Numbered from the stretch's first letter, positions 36,570-45,870 are shown. The stretch: DNA of 64,000 nucleotides from Gloeocapsopsis sp. IPPAS B-1203 (GCF_002749975.1 NZ_PEIG01000005.1:186001-250000); one strand, 5' to 3'. Translations and numbers: made by a program. Notes: generated by a model not told the origin, from the sequence alone.

Positions 36570-36776
36570 TTGGCTACTACTGCGATTACGAGAAAAAACC
36601 TTATTTATAGTTTGCTAACAGGTTTGATTATTGGTATATTTATTGGCACACCTTTAGGCTGGTTTACACACCAATTTTTTGCCGAACGTCGTCTAGCCGA
36701 GGTTTTGATTTGCCGCGAAAAGAACCGCAATCAGCCTGAAGCTGTTTTACAGTCGATGTGTGGTTCTAGATTTTAA
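36570..36776 (+). CDS. Small single-pass membrane protein
   Basis: A 68-residue protein with one hydrophobic segment (about 11-34, YSLLTGLIIGIFIGTPLGWF) and a soluble C-terminus with two Cys (ICREKNRNQPEAVLQSMCGSRF). The TTG start is supported by AACGAGGAG ten bases upstream. The function is not recognised. It lies between two similar AT-rich direct repeats. Confidence 0.55.
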   Translation: MATTAITRKNLIYSLLTGLIIGIFIGTPLGWFTHQFFAERRLAEVLICREKNRNQPEAVLQSMCGSRF

Positions 36777-36857
36777 AGAATTTGTGTTAGATCTATTTCC
36801 ATTAATTGCTGTTACTTACGTTTTTGTCTGTCTAATAGTCAATAATTTATGGGGTAT

Positions 36858-36918
36858 TGCTATTAATTATTAACTAACATAAAAAAGTGTAATGTATAAT
36901 TATGCATACCCACTTATG
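36858..36918. repeat. Direct repeat downstream of the small membrane protein gene
   Basis: Partner of 36470-36537, lying between two convergent gene ends. Part of an AT-rich spacer, with no gene seen in it. Confidence 0.5.
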
Positions 36919-36940
36919 TAGTTATGAATTATATAGCTAT

Positions 36941-38776
36941 TCAACGAATCGGAACAAAACCTGCTTGTTCTACTAATTTTTGTCCTTCATCAGTTGTTAA
37001 TAAATTGACATAGCTGACTCCTGCTTGCTCGTCGAGTCTACCATCGCGTTTAACGATCGCAAACAGCCGACGTGTTAGCGGATAGGAACCGTTAGTAAAA
37101 GCTGTTTTGTTCAATACCGTTTCGTTTATACCAACAAAGGGGGTAATAAACATTTCTCCTGCTGCTATGGATACAGGGATAGGATAGATCGTTTCTTGTC
37201 CTACAACAACCGAGGCTGAACTATAGCCAATAGCGCCAGGATTAGCAGCAACTTTGAGAATTGCTTCTGTTGCTGTAGCAACAGCTTGGACATTTTTACC
37301 AAACTCCCTTCCGGCTAAAACTCTTTGTTGAACAACATCTGCAGTTCCACTGACTTGAGGAGTAAAACTATATGCTGTAATTGGCAGAGCTGAACCTCCT
37401 ACACTTTTCCAATTGCTGATTCTTCCTGAGAAAATATCCTGTAGTTGTGCCAAGTTTAGACCCACAATAGGATTACGCGGGTGAACAAAAAAAGTAATAC
37501 CATCAATGGCAATAGGAATTTGTTCTAAAGCAAATCCACGCGCTTTTGCTAGAGCGATCTCGTCTTCTTTTAAAGGACGCGATGATAGGGCAAAACTCAA
37601 TTCACCATCCAGTAGCATTTTAATACCAGCAGCAGAACCTTGAGGAGTACCAACGGGTTCAACAAAACGTAACTGAAACTGCCTTTGTGACTGGCTAATT
37701 GCAGAAACAATTCCTGGAGAACGCAACGGGGCTAGGGTAGGAGAACCACCGTAATTAAAGACTCCTTGAGGAACGTTTGGAACCTCAGCTAAGGTTTTGT
37801 AAAAAACAAGATTATTGGTACGAACTTCTGAAGCGATCGGGCTAAGAATAATAATTTGAATCAATCTGTAGAGTGAAATTGTTACTGCTAAAGCAGTGGC
37901 AATAATACCAATTCGTAGTAAGAATTGAATATTGTTACGGTTAAATGGCATAGTATTTAAGTTCAGATTCTCATCTTGTGAAAGAATCTTTTTCTTTGAA
38001 CTTTCTTGATGAAAACTATTATTTTGAGCAATTGCTAAACCATTTTCTTTTATTTTAACTAAACTTGATTTTTGCTGAAGTTCTTGAACATTATTTACAT
38101 CATTTTCACTTTGGTGTGATTTTAATTTTCCTTGCTCATCTAATGTTTTTAGTGAGATCAAATCATCATAATTTACAATTCCTTCAATGATATAATGTTG
38201 GTAAACTGATAAGTTTGCAATCTGCTGCTCATAGGTTTGTTCGCTAGGTAAGATCACTGTTTCTTGTGCTGAAAGCGGAATAAATAAAGTGATCAGTTTT
38301 TCTTGACTTAAAGCAGTATGACATTGTTGACGAATTTCAGAAGAAAGGACTACTCCAGGGCGCGCTGGTTCGTAGTTCCATAGGTTAGATACGACCTTTG
38401 TTGCTACTGAAATTGATGGATTATTGCGGTCAATAACCGTTAATGGACCTTTTTGTAAGCAAGTTAAAATTGTTTCTAGATGAAAGCTCAGCAGTGTTTC
38501 GTCTAAGTAATAACAGACAAAGTAAGGGATGACACTGCCGTTTTGATCGATTTCGTCAGCGTATAACCATCCAAATAACGTTTGTCCAGAAGTGATTTGA
38601 TATAAGTAAACAGCACGATATCCTAATGTAGGAGGATGAGAAGGTTCCCAGTAGTATGAAATGATGCGATCGCTAAATGCTTTGCGAACTTCAAGCGGCA
38701 CTTGTTGACTCACAAGCTGTTTCAATCCTCTACCTGCAAAACTCGTGCAATGGAGTTGTCTTAGGAGTAAATCCAT
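36941..38776 (-). CDS. PstS-like phosphate-binding domain fused to a cyanobacterial N-terminal domain
   Basis: A 611-residue protein in three parts. The N-terminal region (about 1-215) has motifs RPGVVLSSEIRQQCH and YYIEGIVNYDDL and is not recognised. A membrane segment follows (about 285-308, FLLRIGIIATALAVTISLYRL). The C-terminal region is PstS/PBP-like (about 325-611, GTPQGSAAGIKMLLDGELSFALSSRPL and NPGAIGYSSASVV). It looks like a membrane-tethered phosphate or oxyanion sensor rather than a free binding protein. It is divergent from the GAF gene. Confidence 0.8.
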   Translation of the reverse strand: MDLLLRQLHCTSFAGRGLKQLVSQQVPLEVRKAFSDRIISYYWEPSHPPTLGYRAVYLYQITSGQTLFGWLYADEIDQNGSVIPYFVCYYLDETLLSFHLETILTCLQKGPLTVIDRNNPSISVATKVVSNLWNYEPARPGVVLSSEIRQQCHTALSQEKLITLFIPLSAQETVILPSEQTYEQQIANLSVYQHYIIEGIVNYDDLISLKTLDEQGKLKSHQSENDVNNVQELQQKSSLVKIKENGLAIAQNNSFHQESSKKKILSQDENLNLNTMPFNRNNIQFLLRIGIIATALAVTISLYRLIQIIILSPIASEVRTNNLVFYKTLAEVPNVPQGVFNYGGSPTLAPLRSPGIVSAISQSQRQFQLRFVEPVGTPQGSAAGIKMLLDGELSFALSSRPLKEDEIALAKARGFALEQIPIAIDGITFFVHPRNPIVGLNLAQLQDIFSGRISNWKSVGGSALPITAYSFTPQVSGTADVVQQRVLAGREFGKNVQAVATATEAILKVAANPGAIGYSSASVVVGQETIYPIPVSIAAGEMFITPFVGINETVLNKTAFTNGSYPLTRRLFAIVKRDGRLDEQAGVSYVNLLTTDEGQKLVEQAGFVPIR

Positions 38777-38857
38777 CAGCTTACTTGCAAAAAAAAATTA
38801 AAACAATACTATCTTGAGGAGAATTTTCAAGCAACTCCCCCACAAATATTAGTAGGT

Positions 38858-39958
38858 ATGTACAGAATCAGCAAGAAACTTCCTAAGTCTGTTAACTACA
38901 ATACTAAACTTTCAATTAATAAAAATTATATATTTTCTTCGCTTACCAAATTTCTCAGCATTGGTTATGGTGTAAATAATCAAAAAACTGCAAAAATGTC
39001 AATATTGATGGCTTTATCGGCAAATACACAGCAAATACTTCAGATCAAACAACAAATCAAAATTGCAGCAGTCATAGCGATTTTAATATTGCCAGTATTA
39101 GATACGAAAGCTAGCGCTGAAAATTCAAGTTCTCAAGTAGTCATTGCTCAGAATCAAGCAGCTGAGCAAGCAAGAATGACTCAACCACCAAAAATTGCTT
39201 TTGTACCAAGAAGACGATTGCCGTTAACTCTTTTAGCTGAGACTGGGGCAGGATTACTACTACTCTTTGGGTTAGTTGCTGCATATTTGGCTAATCGTAC
39301 GCAAAAACCATTGTCAACGGCAACAGATACCTCGAATCAAAATCTTATAGCTTTATTAGACAACACGATAACAAGTAATCTTGCCATAGCACCAAGCACC
39401 GCAACACCATTACTGCCAAGTGCCACAAATGAATCAGTGCGAAAAGAGGCAACGGGACAAGCAGAGCTTTTTAAAGAAGTAACACTACGATTGCGGCAAG
39501 CAGTAGACATAGAAGATTTATACAGAACCGCAGTCAAAGAAATCCGCCGTGCCATACGAGCAGACCGCATTTTACTCTATCAGTTGGATGACGCAACTTG
39601 GCAAGGCAGTGTGGTAGCAGAATCTGTCGCCCCAGGACTACCACAAACTTGGCGGGTGAAAATTGACGATCCTTGCTTCCGCGAGCGGCATATGGAATTG
39701 TATAAACAAGGTCGCGTGCGGGCAATCAATGATATCTACCACGAACCAGGCTTAACCGATTGCCACATCAAATTGTTAGCACAGTTTGCAGTGAAAGCAA
39801 ACTTAGTGGCGCCAATTATGCACAACGATGTGTTGTTAGGATTACTGATTGCGCATCAGTGCGATCGCCCGCGTGTTTGGCAAGAAAATGAGATTAGCTT
39901 GTTTGCGCGCTTAGCAACTCAAGTCGGTTTTGTCATTAGTCAAAGTGATTTTATATGA
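38858..39958 (+). CDS. Membrane GAF-domain protein keeping cyanobacteriochrome-type Cys motifs
   Basis: A 366-residue protein with a hydrophobic N-terminal segment (about 68-88, IKIAAVIAILILPVL), a second segment (about 129-146) and a C-terminal GAF domain (about 205-360). The GAF domain has a DPCF motif (Cys273, the DXCF position) and a Cys-His pair (Cys302-His303) 29 residues later, matching the spacing of DXCF-type cyanobacteriochromes. Whether it binds bilin is untested, because non-bilin GAFs of similar sequence exist. The start is uncertain (ATG 38858 or internal ATG 38996/39008). It overlaps the DUF362 gene by 4 bp. Confidence 0.75.
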   Translation: MYRISKKLPKSVNYNTKLSINKNYIFSSLTKFLSIGYGVNNQKTAKMSILMALSANTQQILQIKQQIKIAAVIAILILPVLDTKASAENSSSQVVIAQNQAAEQARMTQPPKIAFVPRRRLPLTLLAETGAGLLLLFGLVAAYLANRTQKPLSTATDTSNQNLIALLDNTITSNLAIAPSTATPLLPSATNESVRKEATGQAELFKEVTLRLRQAVDIEDLYRTAVKEIRRAIRADRILLYQLDDATWQGSVVAESVAPGLPQTWRVKIDDPCFRERHMELYKQGRVRAINDIYHEPGLTDCHIKLLAQFAVKANLVAPIMHNDVLLGLLIAHQCDRPRVWQENEISLFARLATQVGFVISQSDFI

Positions 39959-40932
39959 ATTCGCAACCACTCGTTAGCCTAATTCAAGCTCAATCCTACG
40001 AACAAAACTTATTACGAGATGCTTTAGAAACTTTACTGCAGCCTTTGGGAGGGCTGACTAGTTTTGTCAAGCCAGGCGATCGCGTTTTGCTCAAGCCTAA
40101 TTTACTGACTGGCTCGCGTCCTGGAAAAGAGTGTACCACTCGTGCTGAATTAGTCTACACCGTAGCACAGATGGTTATGGATGTTGGTGGTAAGCCATTT
40201 TTAGGAGATAGTCCAGCATTTGGCAGTGCTAGGGGTGTTGCGATCGCCAATGGATATCAGCCATTAATATCTGACTTGCATATTCCTGTTGTAGACTTTC
40301 ACGGACGACGTTATCAAACTGTCGGTGAAGAATTTAATCACTTGCTGCTGTGTAAAGAAGCGATCGAAGCTGATGTCGTCATCAATCTACCCAAAGTAAA
40401 GTCACACAGTCAACTGACATTAACTCTAGGTGTGAAAAATCTTTTTGGCTGTGTTCCTGGAAAAATGAAAGCATGGTGGCATATGGAAGCCGGAAAAGAT
40501 CTCAATCGCTTTGGGCAGATGCTTGTCGAAACTGCACGGACAATCAACCCAGACTTAACAATTATTGATGGTATTATTGGACATGAAGGTAATGGTCCTA
40601 GCGGCGGCGAACCGCGACAGTTAGGTGTATTGGGTGCTGCTGCTGACGTATTTGCTCTGGATCGGGCAGTGATAGACCTGCTGCAAGTGCAGCCAGAAAG
40701 CGTACCAACCATCGCCGCGCAAGCTCGTCTCGGACTGTGTGCAGATATTAGCCAAATCCAATTTCCCCACTTACATCCTACTGCGCTACAGATCGATGAC
40801 TGGAAATTGCCAGATGCGCTGACACCGATTGACTTTGGAATGCCCCGCGTGATTAAGTCCACATTTAAACATCTCTACATCCGCTGGATCAAAGAGCCAA
40901 TGAAAGCTTACGCTGCTGGTCAAAACCAATAA
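39955..40932 (+). CDS. DUF362 iron-sulfur-like protein
   Basis: A 325-residue DUF362 protein (VKPGDRVLLKPNLLTGSRPG, VINLPKVKSHSQLTLTLGVKNLFGCVPG, DGIIGHEGNGPSGGEPRQ). The function is not established. It overlaps the GAF gene as ATGA, so the two are co-translated. A strong terminator follows at 41018. Confidence 0.85.
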   Translation: MNSQPLVSLIQAQSYEQNLLRDALETLLQPLGGLTSFVKPGDRVLLKPNLLTGSRPGKECTTRAELVYTVAQMVMDVGGKPFLGDSPAFGSARGVAIANGYQPLISDLHIPVVDFHGRRYQTVGEEFNHLLLCKEAIEADVVINLPKVKSHSQLTLTLGVKNLFGCVPGKMKAWWHMEAGKDLNRFGQMLVETARTINPDLTIIDGIIGHEGNGPSGGEPRQLGVLGAAADVFALDRAVIDLLQVQPESVPTIAAQARLGLCADISQIQFPHLHPTALQIDDWKLPDALTPIDFGMPRVIKSTFKHLYIRWIKEPMKAYAAGQNQ

Positions 40933-41017
40933 GCGTATTTACTCAAGTGTAAACTTTGCTACGATGAGCAGCTATAAGTTTAGATTAAGCTGTTAACACC
41001 CTCCGATTGCTCAAGCA

Positions 41018-41049
41018 ACCGCCATAAAGCTAGCTAATGGCGGTTTTTT
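41018..41049 (+). terminator. Rho-independent terminator of the GAF-DUF362 operon
   Basis: Perfect stem ACCGCCAT/ATGGCGGT (41018-41025, 41037-41044) followed by TTTTTT. Confidence 0.9.
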
Positions 41050-41071
41050 ATGTTGATACAGAGAATCAAAA

Positions 41072-41130
41072 GGTAGTAGGGTAAGAGGGTAGTAGAGTAG
41101 GCGGGTAGTAGAGTAGCTGGGTAGTTGGGG
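41072..41130. repeat. GGGTAGTAGAGTA tandem repeat
   Basis: Imperfect tandem GGGTAGTAGAGTA/GGGTAGTTGGGG units in the 40933-41450 spacer. A complementary CACTCCCACACTCCC run lies at 41250-41276. No gene is seen in the spacer. Confidence 0.7.
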
Positions 41131-41201
41131 AGACTAAGAGAGTTATGAATGTTGAGTGTTGAGTTATGAGTTAAGAAAATTCTTTTAATTCAAAATTCAA
41201 A

Positions 41202-41239
41202 ATTCAAAACGTGCTAAGGCACCGCTACGCTAACAAAAC
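41202..41239 (-). repeat. 38-bp dispersed repeat (GTTAGCGTAGCGGTGCC type), copy 1
   Basis: Reverse-oriented copy of the repeat at 45871-45908 and 54841-54877. An AT-rich tail toward 41140 also recurs near 54880-54945 and 43583-43650, so the family is about 100 bp long. Confidence 0.85.
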
Positions 41240-41450
41240 TCTATTACCTACACTCCCACACTCCCATACTCCCACTAGTCACTCATCACTCCTTATATAA
41301 GTTCTACGAATACAAGAGATAAGATTTGTTGGTTAGCGAACAGTGTGTTAGAAAAGAGTTGCTAAAATGGCAGTAAGAAAGTAGAAAACTACCTTCTCAT
41401 GTGTCAAACATTGTTCAGGTTCATTACAACAGGTTCAGTAGAACTTCTTT

Positions 41451-41657
41451 ATGGAATCAAGTAGTAGTCAGTCTGCCAGCTCAGCAGAGAAACCTTCTCA
41501 TAAGTTGGCAGACATCGTAGGAACAGCAATCGCTTTGTTGACTCTGACAGTCCCACTTGTGGCGATCGCTCAGTACTCTGACAAAAATCTTCTGACAAAC
41601 GTGCAACCAATATCATATCCTTTGCAAAGAGCAGGAATGAAAACCAGCGAATGGTGA
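41451..41657 (+). CDS. Small Ser-rich single-pass membrane protein
   Basis: A 68-residue protein with a Ser/Ala-rich N-terminus and one hydrophobic segment (about 20-40, [22 protein letters not shown]). It looks like a small cyanobacterial membrane protein, but the family is not recognised. ATG 41451. Confidence 0.5.
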   Translation: MESSSSQSASSAEKPSHKLADIVGTAIALLTLTVPLVAIAQYSDKNLLTNVQPISYPLQRAGMKTSEW

Positions 41658-41876
41658 TGAAATTTATGATCGTTGGAAACTGACTTTAGTACTACGGTTA
41701 GCTAATGGTGAAGGGTTGTCAGCCCTAGACTTGTTAGTTATGCACCTAGCTAACAGCTAACAGCTAATCGCTTTTTTAATAGCTAAGGGTTTGCAGTTGT
41801 CCGTCATACCCTAAAATGCTACACGGGGAGCTAACGGAACTGCACCCTAAATTAGCTGTTAAATTGGAGTGATGTT

Positions 41877-42416
41877 GTGGACTTAACCCGTATTCCGGCG
41901 CAACCAAAACCAGGCGTCATCAATGTTTTAATTGAAATCACTGCTGGAAGTAAAAATAAATACGAATACGATAAAGATTTACAGGCTTTCGCTTTAGACC
42001 GAGTTCTGTATTCTTCGGTGCAATATCCTTACGATTATGGCTTTGTCCCTAATACTCTCGCTGATGATGGCGATCCTCTTGATGGTATGGTATTGATGGA
42101 CGAGCCAACATTTCCAGGATGTGTGATTGCAGCACGTCCCATTGGAATGTTAATTATGATTGATGGTGGCGATCATGACGAGAAAATTTTGTGTGTTCCC
42201 GACAAAGATCCGCGCTACCAACATGTCCAATCGCTTGCAGATGTTGCACCACATAGATTAGATGAAATCGCTGAATTTTTCCGTAGCTATAAGAATTTAG
42301 AGAAGAAAGTTACAGAAATTCGCGGTTGGCAAGATATTGACCAAGTTATGCCCTTGGTAGAAAAATGCATTGAGGCAGGTAGTAAACAAGGGCGCAATTC
42401 TGACGCTGAAGCATAA
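41877..42416 (+). CDS. ppa: Inorganic pyrophosphatase
   Basis: A 179-residue family I soluble pyrophosphatase. It has [29 protein letters not shown] (signature D-G-D-P-L-D, metal-binding acids) and [10 protein letters not shown]. It hydrolyses PPi to phosphate in the cytoplasm. GTG 41877 has a GGAG ribosome binding site 8 bases upstream. Confidence 0.95.
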   Translation: MDLTRIPAQPKPGVINVLIEITAGSKNKYEYDKDLQAFALDRVLYSSVQYPYDYGFVPNTLADDGDPLDGMVLMDEPTFPGCVIAARPIGMLIMIDGGDHDEKILCVPDKDPRYQHVQSLADVAPHRLDEIAEFFRSYKNLEKKVTEIRGWQDIDQVMPLVEKCIEAGSKQGRNSDAEA

Positions 42417-42452
42417 TACACAACCTCAAGAGAAAGTCATTATCATAACGTT

Positions 42453-42488
42453 AGAGTCGTTTTCTTCAATAAACTGAAGAACGATTCT
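42453..42488. other. Inverted repeat between ppa and panD
   Basis: AGAGTCGTTTTCTTCA (42453-42468) pairs imperfectly with TGAAGAACGATTCT (42475-42488) around a 6-nt loop. It is a stem-loop without a U-run, probably an attenuator or end of the ppa transcript. Confidence 0.45.
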
Positions 42489-42513
42489 ATCACTCAACCC
42501 TAGTGCCTCTTTC

Positions 42514-42897
42514 ATGCAACGAACGCTACTATTAGCTAAAATTCACAGTTGCACGCTCACTGCGGCTAATCTGAACTACGTAGGTAGTGTCAGTATCGAT
42601 CAAATCTTACTCGACGCTGCAGGAATACTACCTTACGAGCAAGTGCAAGTTGTTAACGTTGCCAATGGAGAAAGATTGATTACATATGCGATCGCCGCTC
42701 CAGCAAATTCAGGAGCAATTGAGTTAAATGGCGCTGCCGCAAGACTCGGTATGCCAGGCGATCGCTTAATTATTATGACTTATGCACAATTCACACCCGA
42801 AGAACTCAAAACTTACTGCCCGACAGTTTTACTAGTAACTGAAAACAATCGTCTCCTTGAAGTCCGGCGCTACGATGATTTATTAGCGCAGGTTTGA
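42514..42897 (+). CDS. panD: Aspartate 1-decarboxylase
   Basis: A 127-residue pyruvoyl enzyme that makes beta-alanine for CoA. The self-cleavage site is Gly24-Ser25 (YVGSVSID). Lys9 and the R/Y residues in [11 protein letters not shown] match the canonical active site. The length matches the family. It follows ppa but is separated by an inverted repeat. Confidence 0.95.
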   Translation: MQRTLLLAKIHSCTLTAANLNYVGSVSIDQILLDAAGILPYEQVQVVNVANGERLITYAIAAPANSGAIELNGAAARLGMPGDRLIIMTYAQFTPEELKTYCPTVLLVTENNRLLEVRRYDDLLAQV

Positions 42898-42912
42898 TTC
42901 ATCGTCTCTTCT

Positions 42913-43281
42913 CTACGTTGAGCAAGTTTGAGATAATGCTGTGACTAAAATTTGATGTGCCATTCCTGCACCAAGCCCAATGCGGTTATCTTGAATGCCT
43001 ACCACAACTGAGCCACTACCGGTACGGCTGACAATCTGAATCTCGCATCCTACAGTTAAACCCAGATCAAACAGACGACGCGCTAATTCATCTTCGCCAT
43101 TGAGTTTGACAATCGACAGGCGATCGCCAACTGTTGCCCTAGTTAAGGGAAATGACATTTTAGCAGTGTTCTGTGAGATACTGCTATGTTCCTGCTTGTA
43201 GGATTCAGGTGTTCCGCCAAAAAATGTAAATTCCCACTCTTTGCGACTTGGGTGCTGTTGTGCGTTGTTCGGGTCTTTCAT
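42913..43281 (-). CDS. feoA: FeoA-domain ferrous iron transport protein
   Basis: A 122-residue protein with a C-terminal SH3-like FeoA domain (about 45-117, ATVGDRLSIVKLNGEDELARRLFDLGL). It may modulate FeoB or act alone. No feoB is in the window. The start (ATG 43281) has GGGAGAA ten bases upstream and gives a 41-residue N-terminal extension unusual for FeoA. A Fur-like palindrome lies just upstream. Confidence 0.8.
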   Translation of the reverse strand: MKDPNNAQQHPSRKEWEFTFFGGTPESYKQEHSSISQNTAKMSFPLTRATVGDRLSIVKLNGEDELARRLFDLGLTVGCEIQIVSRTGSGSVVVGIQDNRIGLGAGMAHQILVTALSQTCST

Positions 43282-43304
43282 GCGATCGTTCTCCCGAATT
43301 ACTT

Positions 43305-43315
43305 AGAATCATTCT
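43305..43315 (-). promoter_or_regulatory. Fur-like box upstream of feoA
   Basis: AGAATCATTCT is a perfect interrupted palindrome within TGAGAATGATTCTAAG on the coding strand. It resembles a Fur core and lies 24-34 bp upstream of the start codon. The remaining spacer to 43646 holds only part of a dispersed repeat. Confidence 0.4.
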
Positions 43316-43646
43316 CACGGACTTATTTAGAAATATTCGCAAATAAAGTCTAAAAATTGTAGCTTTTAAGAGAGAATTCACATTTATCTTTACAAATCTT
43401 TATGTTTACTACCAAGAATAAGCTCAAGCAGTAAAAATTAAGGATAGACCACAAATACCTTTTTTTGGAACAAAAGCATTTAATAGACTTTGCCAAGCAA
43501 GTCATTACTAGACTTCCTGCATGAATACGAGTGCCATAAATTCGCTGCTACATAAACAAAGTCCACCAATTTAGAGTCGTGAAGTGTTGAGTGATGAGCT
43601 TAAGAGAGTTACTCGTAAAGAGTGCTGAGTTATGAGTTAAAAAAAT

Positions 43647-44720
43647 TCAAAACTTTATCAGCGATCGCGTCACTAAAGCAATAACTTGGGTTATCTTTTG
43701 GAGTTGCTGTGTGACTGCACCACTTCTAAGTAAAGCTTCAGCTTTCGCAATTCCCGAGGGCATATCTGGACAAACGCCACACCGCCAGAGATAAAAACCA
43801 CCGTTCCACAAAGCTGTTTGCATTAATTCAGACGGTTGCCCTTGCAATATAGATTGCATCGCCTCTAATAGCTGCGTCGTCGATTCTAACGGGACATTTT
43901 TAGTCGTAAAGCCATAGTCGCGGGGAACAAGGTGCAAGCGCTCAATTGGTTCGTCAGGATTCAGTGTCGATAAGCCAATAATTGCGGTGCGATCGCGGGG
44001 CAGATCGCAACTTCCTTCTAATCCTTTGACTGTTGTAAAGTGCTGAGTTCCTCTGACAGCAAAAGCGGTTTGAAACATACCTTCTGTTGGTGGATGAACG
44101 TAGCCAGCAACAATATGCGCATCTCCAGCGTACGGACACCAAATCAGTTCCATTGTGGCAAATGGCGGACGTTTACCAACTTGGTCGCGGTATTCAAATA
44201 GACCTTGAGCCAAGGGAAAATGCTGAGGGAGATAAATAAATCCTACGCCAGTAGCCTCGAACACCTGTTGCGTTTGTGCGAGTGACAGCTTCTTCCAATC
44301 AACACCTAATCCTTGCCAAATATCAACAAGTGGTAATCCATATTTAGTCGGTAAGCGATCGCCACCATGCATAATCACAGGTTGTCCTGCTGCTGACAGT
44401 AGTAAAGCCGCGATCGGGCTAATGGGTGCAGTACGCGATCGCCCGTCATAAGGTAAACCCAAAACAAAGACACGTTGTGTTGTAGTTATTGGTTGCAGTT
44501 TAGGACCAAGTTGATCGTAAGCATCAAGCATTCCTGCCAACTCTTCTCCTGTAGGGCGCTTGATCCGGTGCGCAATCAGAAACGCCCCAATTTGGGCTGG
44601 AGTTGCTTCTTGCAGTAAAATCATCCGAGTTGCAGTCGCTGCTTCATCTCGCGTGAGATTTTCACCGGTATGATTACCGCTACCCACTTTTTTTAGCAAA
44701 TCCCGAAATGCATTGCTCAT
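43647..44720 (-). CDS. cnaT: CnaT, anthranilate phosphoribosyltransferase-like nitrate regulator
   Basis: A 357-residue TrpD-like protein whose catalytic fold is recognisable (LTRDEAATATRMIL, YDGRSRTAPISP). Its position next to ntcB and the nirA operon marks it as CnaT. In Anabaena, CnaT is required for induction of nitrate assimilation genes. It is co-transcribed after ntcB (56 bp). The enzymatic reaction is unknown. Confidence 0.8.
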   Translation of the reverse strand: MSNAFRDLLKKVGSGNHTGENLTRDEAATATRMILLQEATPAQIGAFLIAHRIKRPTGEELAGMLDAYDQLGPKLQPITTTQRVFVLGLPYDGRSRTAPISPIAALLLSAAGQPVIMHGGDRLPTKYGLPLVDIWQGLGVDWKKLSLAQTQQVFEATGVGFIYLPQHFPLAQGLFEYRDQVGKRPPFATMELIWCPYAGDAHIVAGYVHPPTEGMFQTAFAVRGTQHFTTVKGLEGSCDLPRDRTAIIGLSTLNPDEPIERLHLVPRDYGFTTKNVPLESTTQLLEAMQSILQGQPSELMQTALWNGGFYLWRCGVCPDMPSGIAKAEALLRSGAVTQQLQKITQVIALVTRSLIKF

Positions 44721-44776
44721 TGCGATCGCTCAATTAAAAACAAGATAGATGATGGGTGAAGAGTTTTAGCCTAGCA

Positions 44777-45745
44777 CTATCGCACCTGCAAATTCTCGAT
44801 GATCTGCGGTCCTGAATGCTGTTCAAACTGTGGAATAACGAGTTTCTTTACTAATTGCCAAAAATCTCGAATTGGCGGAACTTGCAAGCGATCTTGTGTC
44901 GTCACCATCACAACTTGACGTGTTAAACCAGAATTGACACCTGTGATTGAATGACTACTCGCAAGAGGGCGCACTGCTAGCGTCGGATCTTGGCTTGCTT
45001 CGACTAATGCGGAACGTGGTAGTAATGCAATTAATTCACCTTGGCGCACGACCCCGCGAAAAGCATCAAGGGTATTCACTTCTAAAACAGCTTGGAGTGT
45101 CGCGCCAAACCGTTCAAATTGTTCTTGGACAAGGCGTTGCATTCCATAACCATCTTTGAAAACAACTTGAGGATAGCGAACCAACTCGAACCAAGGAACT
45201 TTGTCAAACTGAGCCAGAGGATGATTTGCTGCGGTTAACACCTCAATCGGTTCGTCATATAACACTTCCACTGCCATTTCGGAACCTGTTGTGAGCAAGC
45301 GATTATTCATCACAATTGCCAAATCGACAAGTCCATCTTTAAGGACTTTCAACGCGCGATCGCTTCCTAAAGACGTCACGCGTAACTGAATTTCGGGATA
45401 GTCGTGACAAAATTGCTGTAAAACAGGGGGTAAGCAGTTAGAACAAATCGAATGAATTGCCGCAATACACAATTCAGGCTGCTTTCCAGCAACTAAATCC
45501 GCCAGTTCCTCTTTAATTGTCCGCCACTCTTGACAAATTTTTCGCACTCTGGGTAAGACACGCTCACCTCCTAAAGTCAGCGTTGCACCTGTAGTACGAT
45601 GAAACAACGATAATCCCAAATCGGCTTCCAGCGCTTGAATTTGGCGACTGATTGTCGATTGAGTTACGCCGCATTTTCGTGCTGCTTGTTGAAAACTACC
45701 TGTCTCCGCGATCGCCAAAAAGGCTTGCAACTGCTCTAGCCGCAT
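44777..45745 (-). CDS. ntcB: NtcB, LysR-family activator of nitrate assimilation
   Basis: A 322-residue LysR regulator: the N-terminal HTH (MRLEQLQAFLAIAETGSFQQAARKCGVTQSTISRQIQALEADLGL) and an effector-binding domain (about 90-295). By location between nirB and cnaT, divergent from nirA-nrt-narB, it is NtcB. NtcB activates the nirA operon together with NtcA. An NtcA-type promoter lies 36-77 bp upstream of the start. Confidence 0.9.
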   Translation of the reverse strand: MRLEQLQAFLAIAETGSFQQAARKCGVTQSTISRQIQALEADLGLSLFHRTTGATLTLGGERVLPRVRKICQEWRTIKEELADLVAGKQPELCIAAIHSICSNCLPPVLQQFCHDYPEIQLRVTSLGSDRALKVLKDGLVDLAIVMNNRLLTTGSEMAVEVLYDEPIEVLTAANHPLAQFDKVPWFELVRYPQVVFKDGYGMQRLVQEQFERFGATLQAVLEVNTLDAFRGVVRQGELIALLPRSALVEASQDPTLAVRPLASSHSITGVNSGLTRQVVMVTTQDRLQVPPIRDFWQLVKKLVIPQFEQHSGPQIIENLQVR

Positions 45746-45780
45746 TTTGTGTAGCCTGAATCACATTTAAGGCATACACT

Positions 45781-45822
45781 AACTTAGCGGATTTAGGATA
45801 GTAATTTCGTAGAGATTGATAC
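45781..45822 (-). promoter_or_regulatory. NtcA-activated promoter of ntcB
   Basis: Read leftward, GTA-N8-TAC (45809-45822) is followed by exactly 22 nt and the -10 box TAAGTT (45781-45786, TAN3T). This is the canonical class II NtcA promoter architecture. Confidence 0.8.
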
Positions 45823-45870
45823 AGCAAGAAGGAGGAGTGAGGGGTGAGTGAATAAAGTGACTAGTGATTA

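Noticed and set aside
41072-41130. CRISPR array
   Set aside because: Units are contiguous, variable and G-rich with no spacers.
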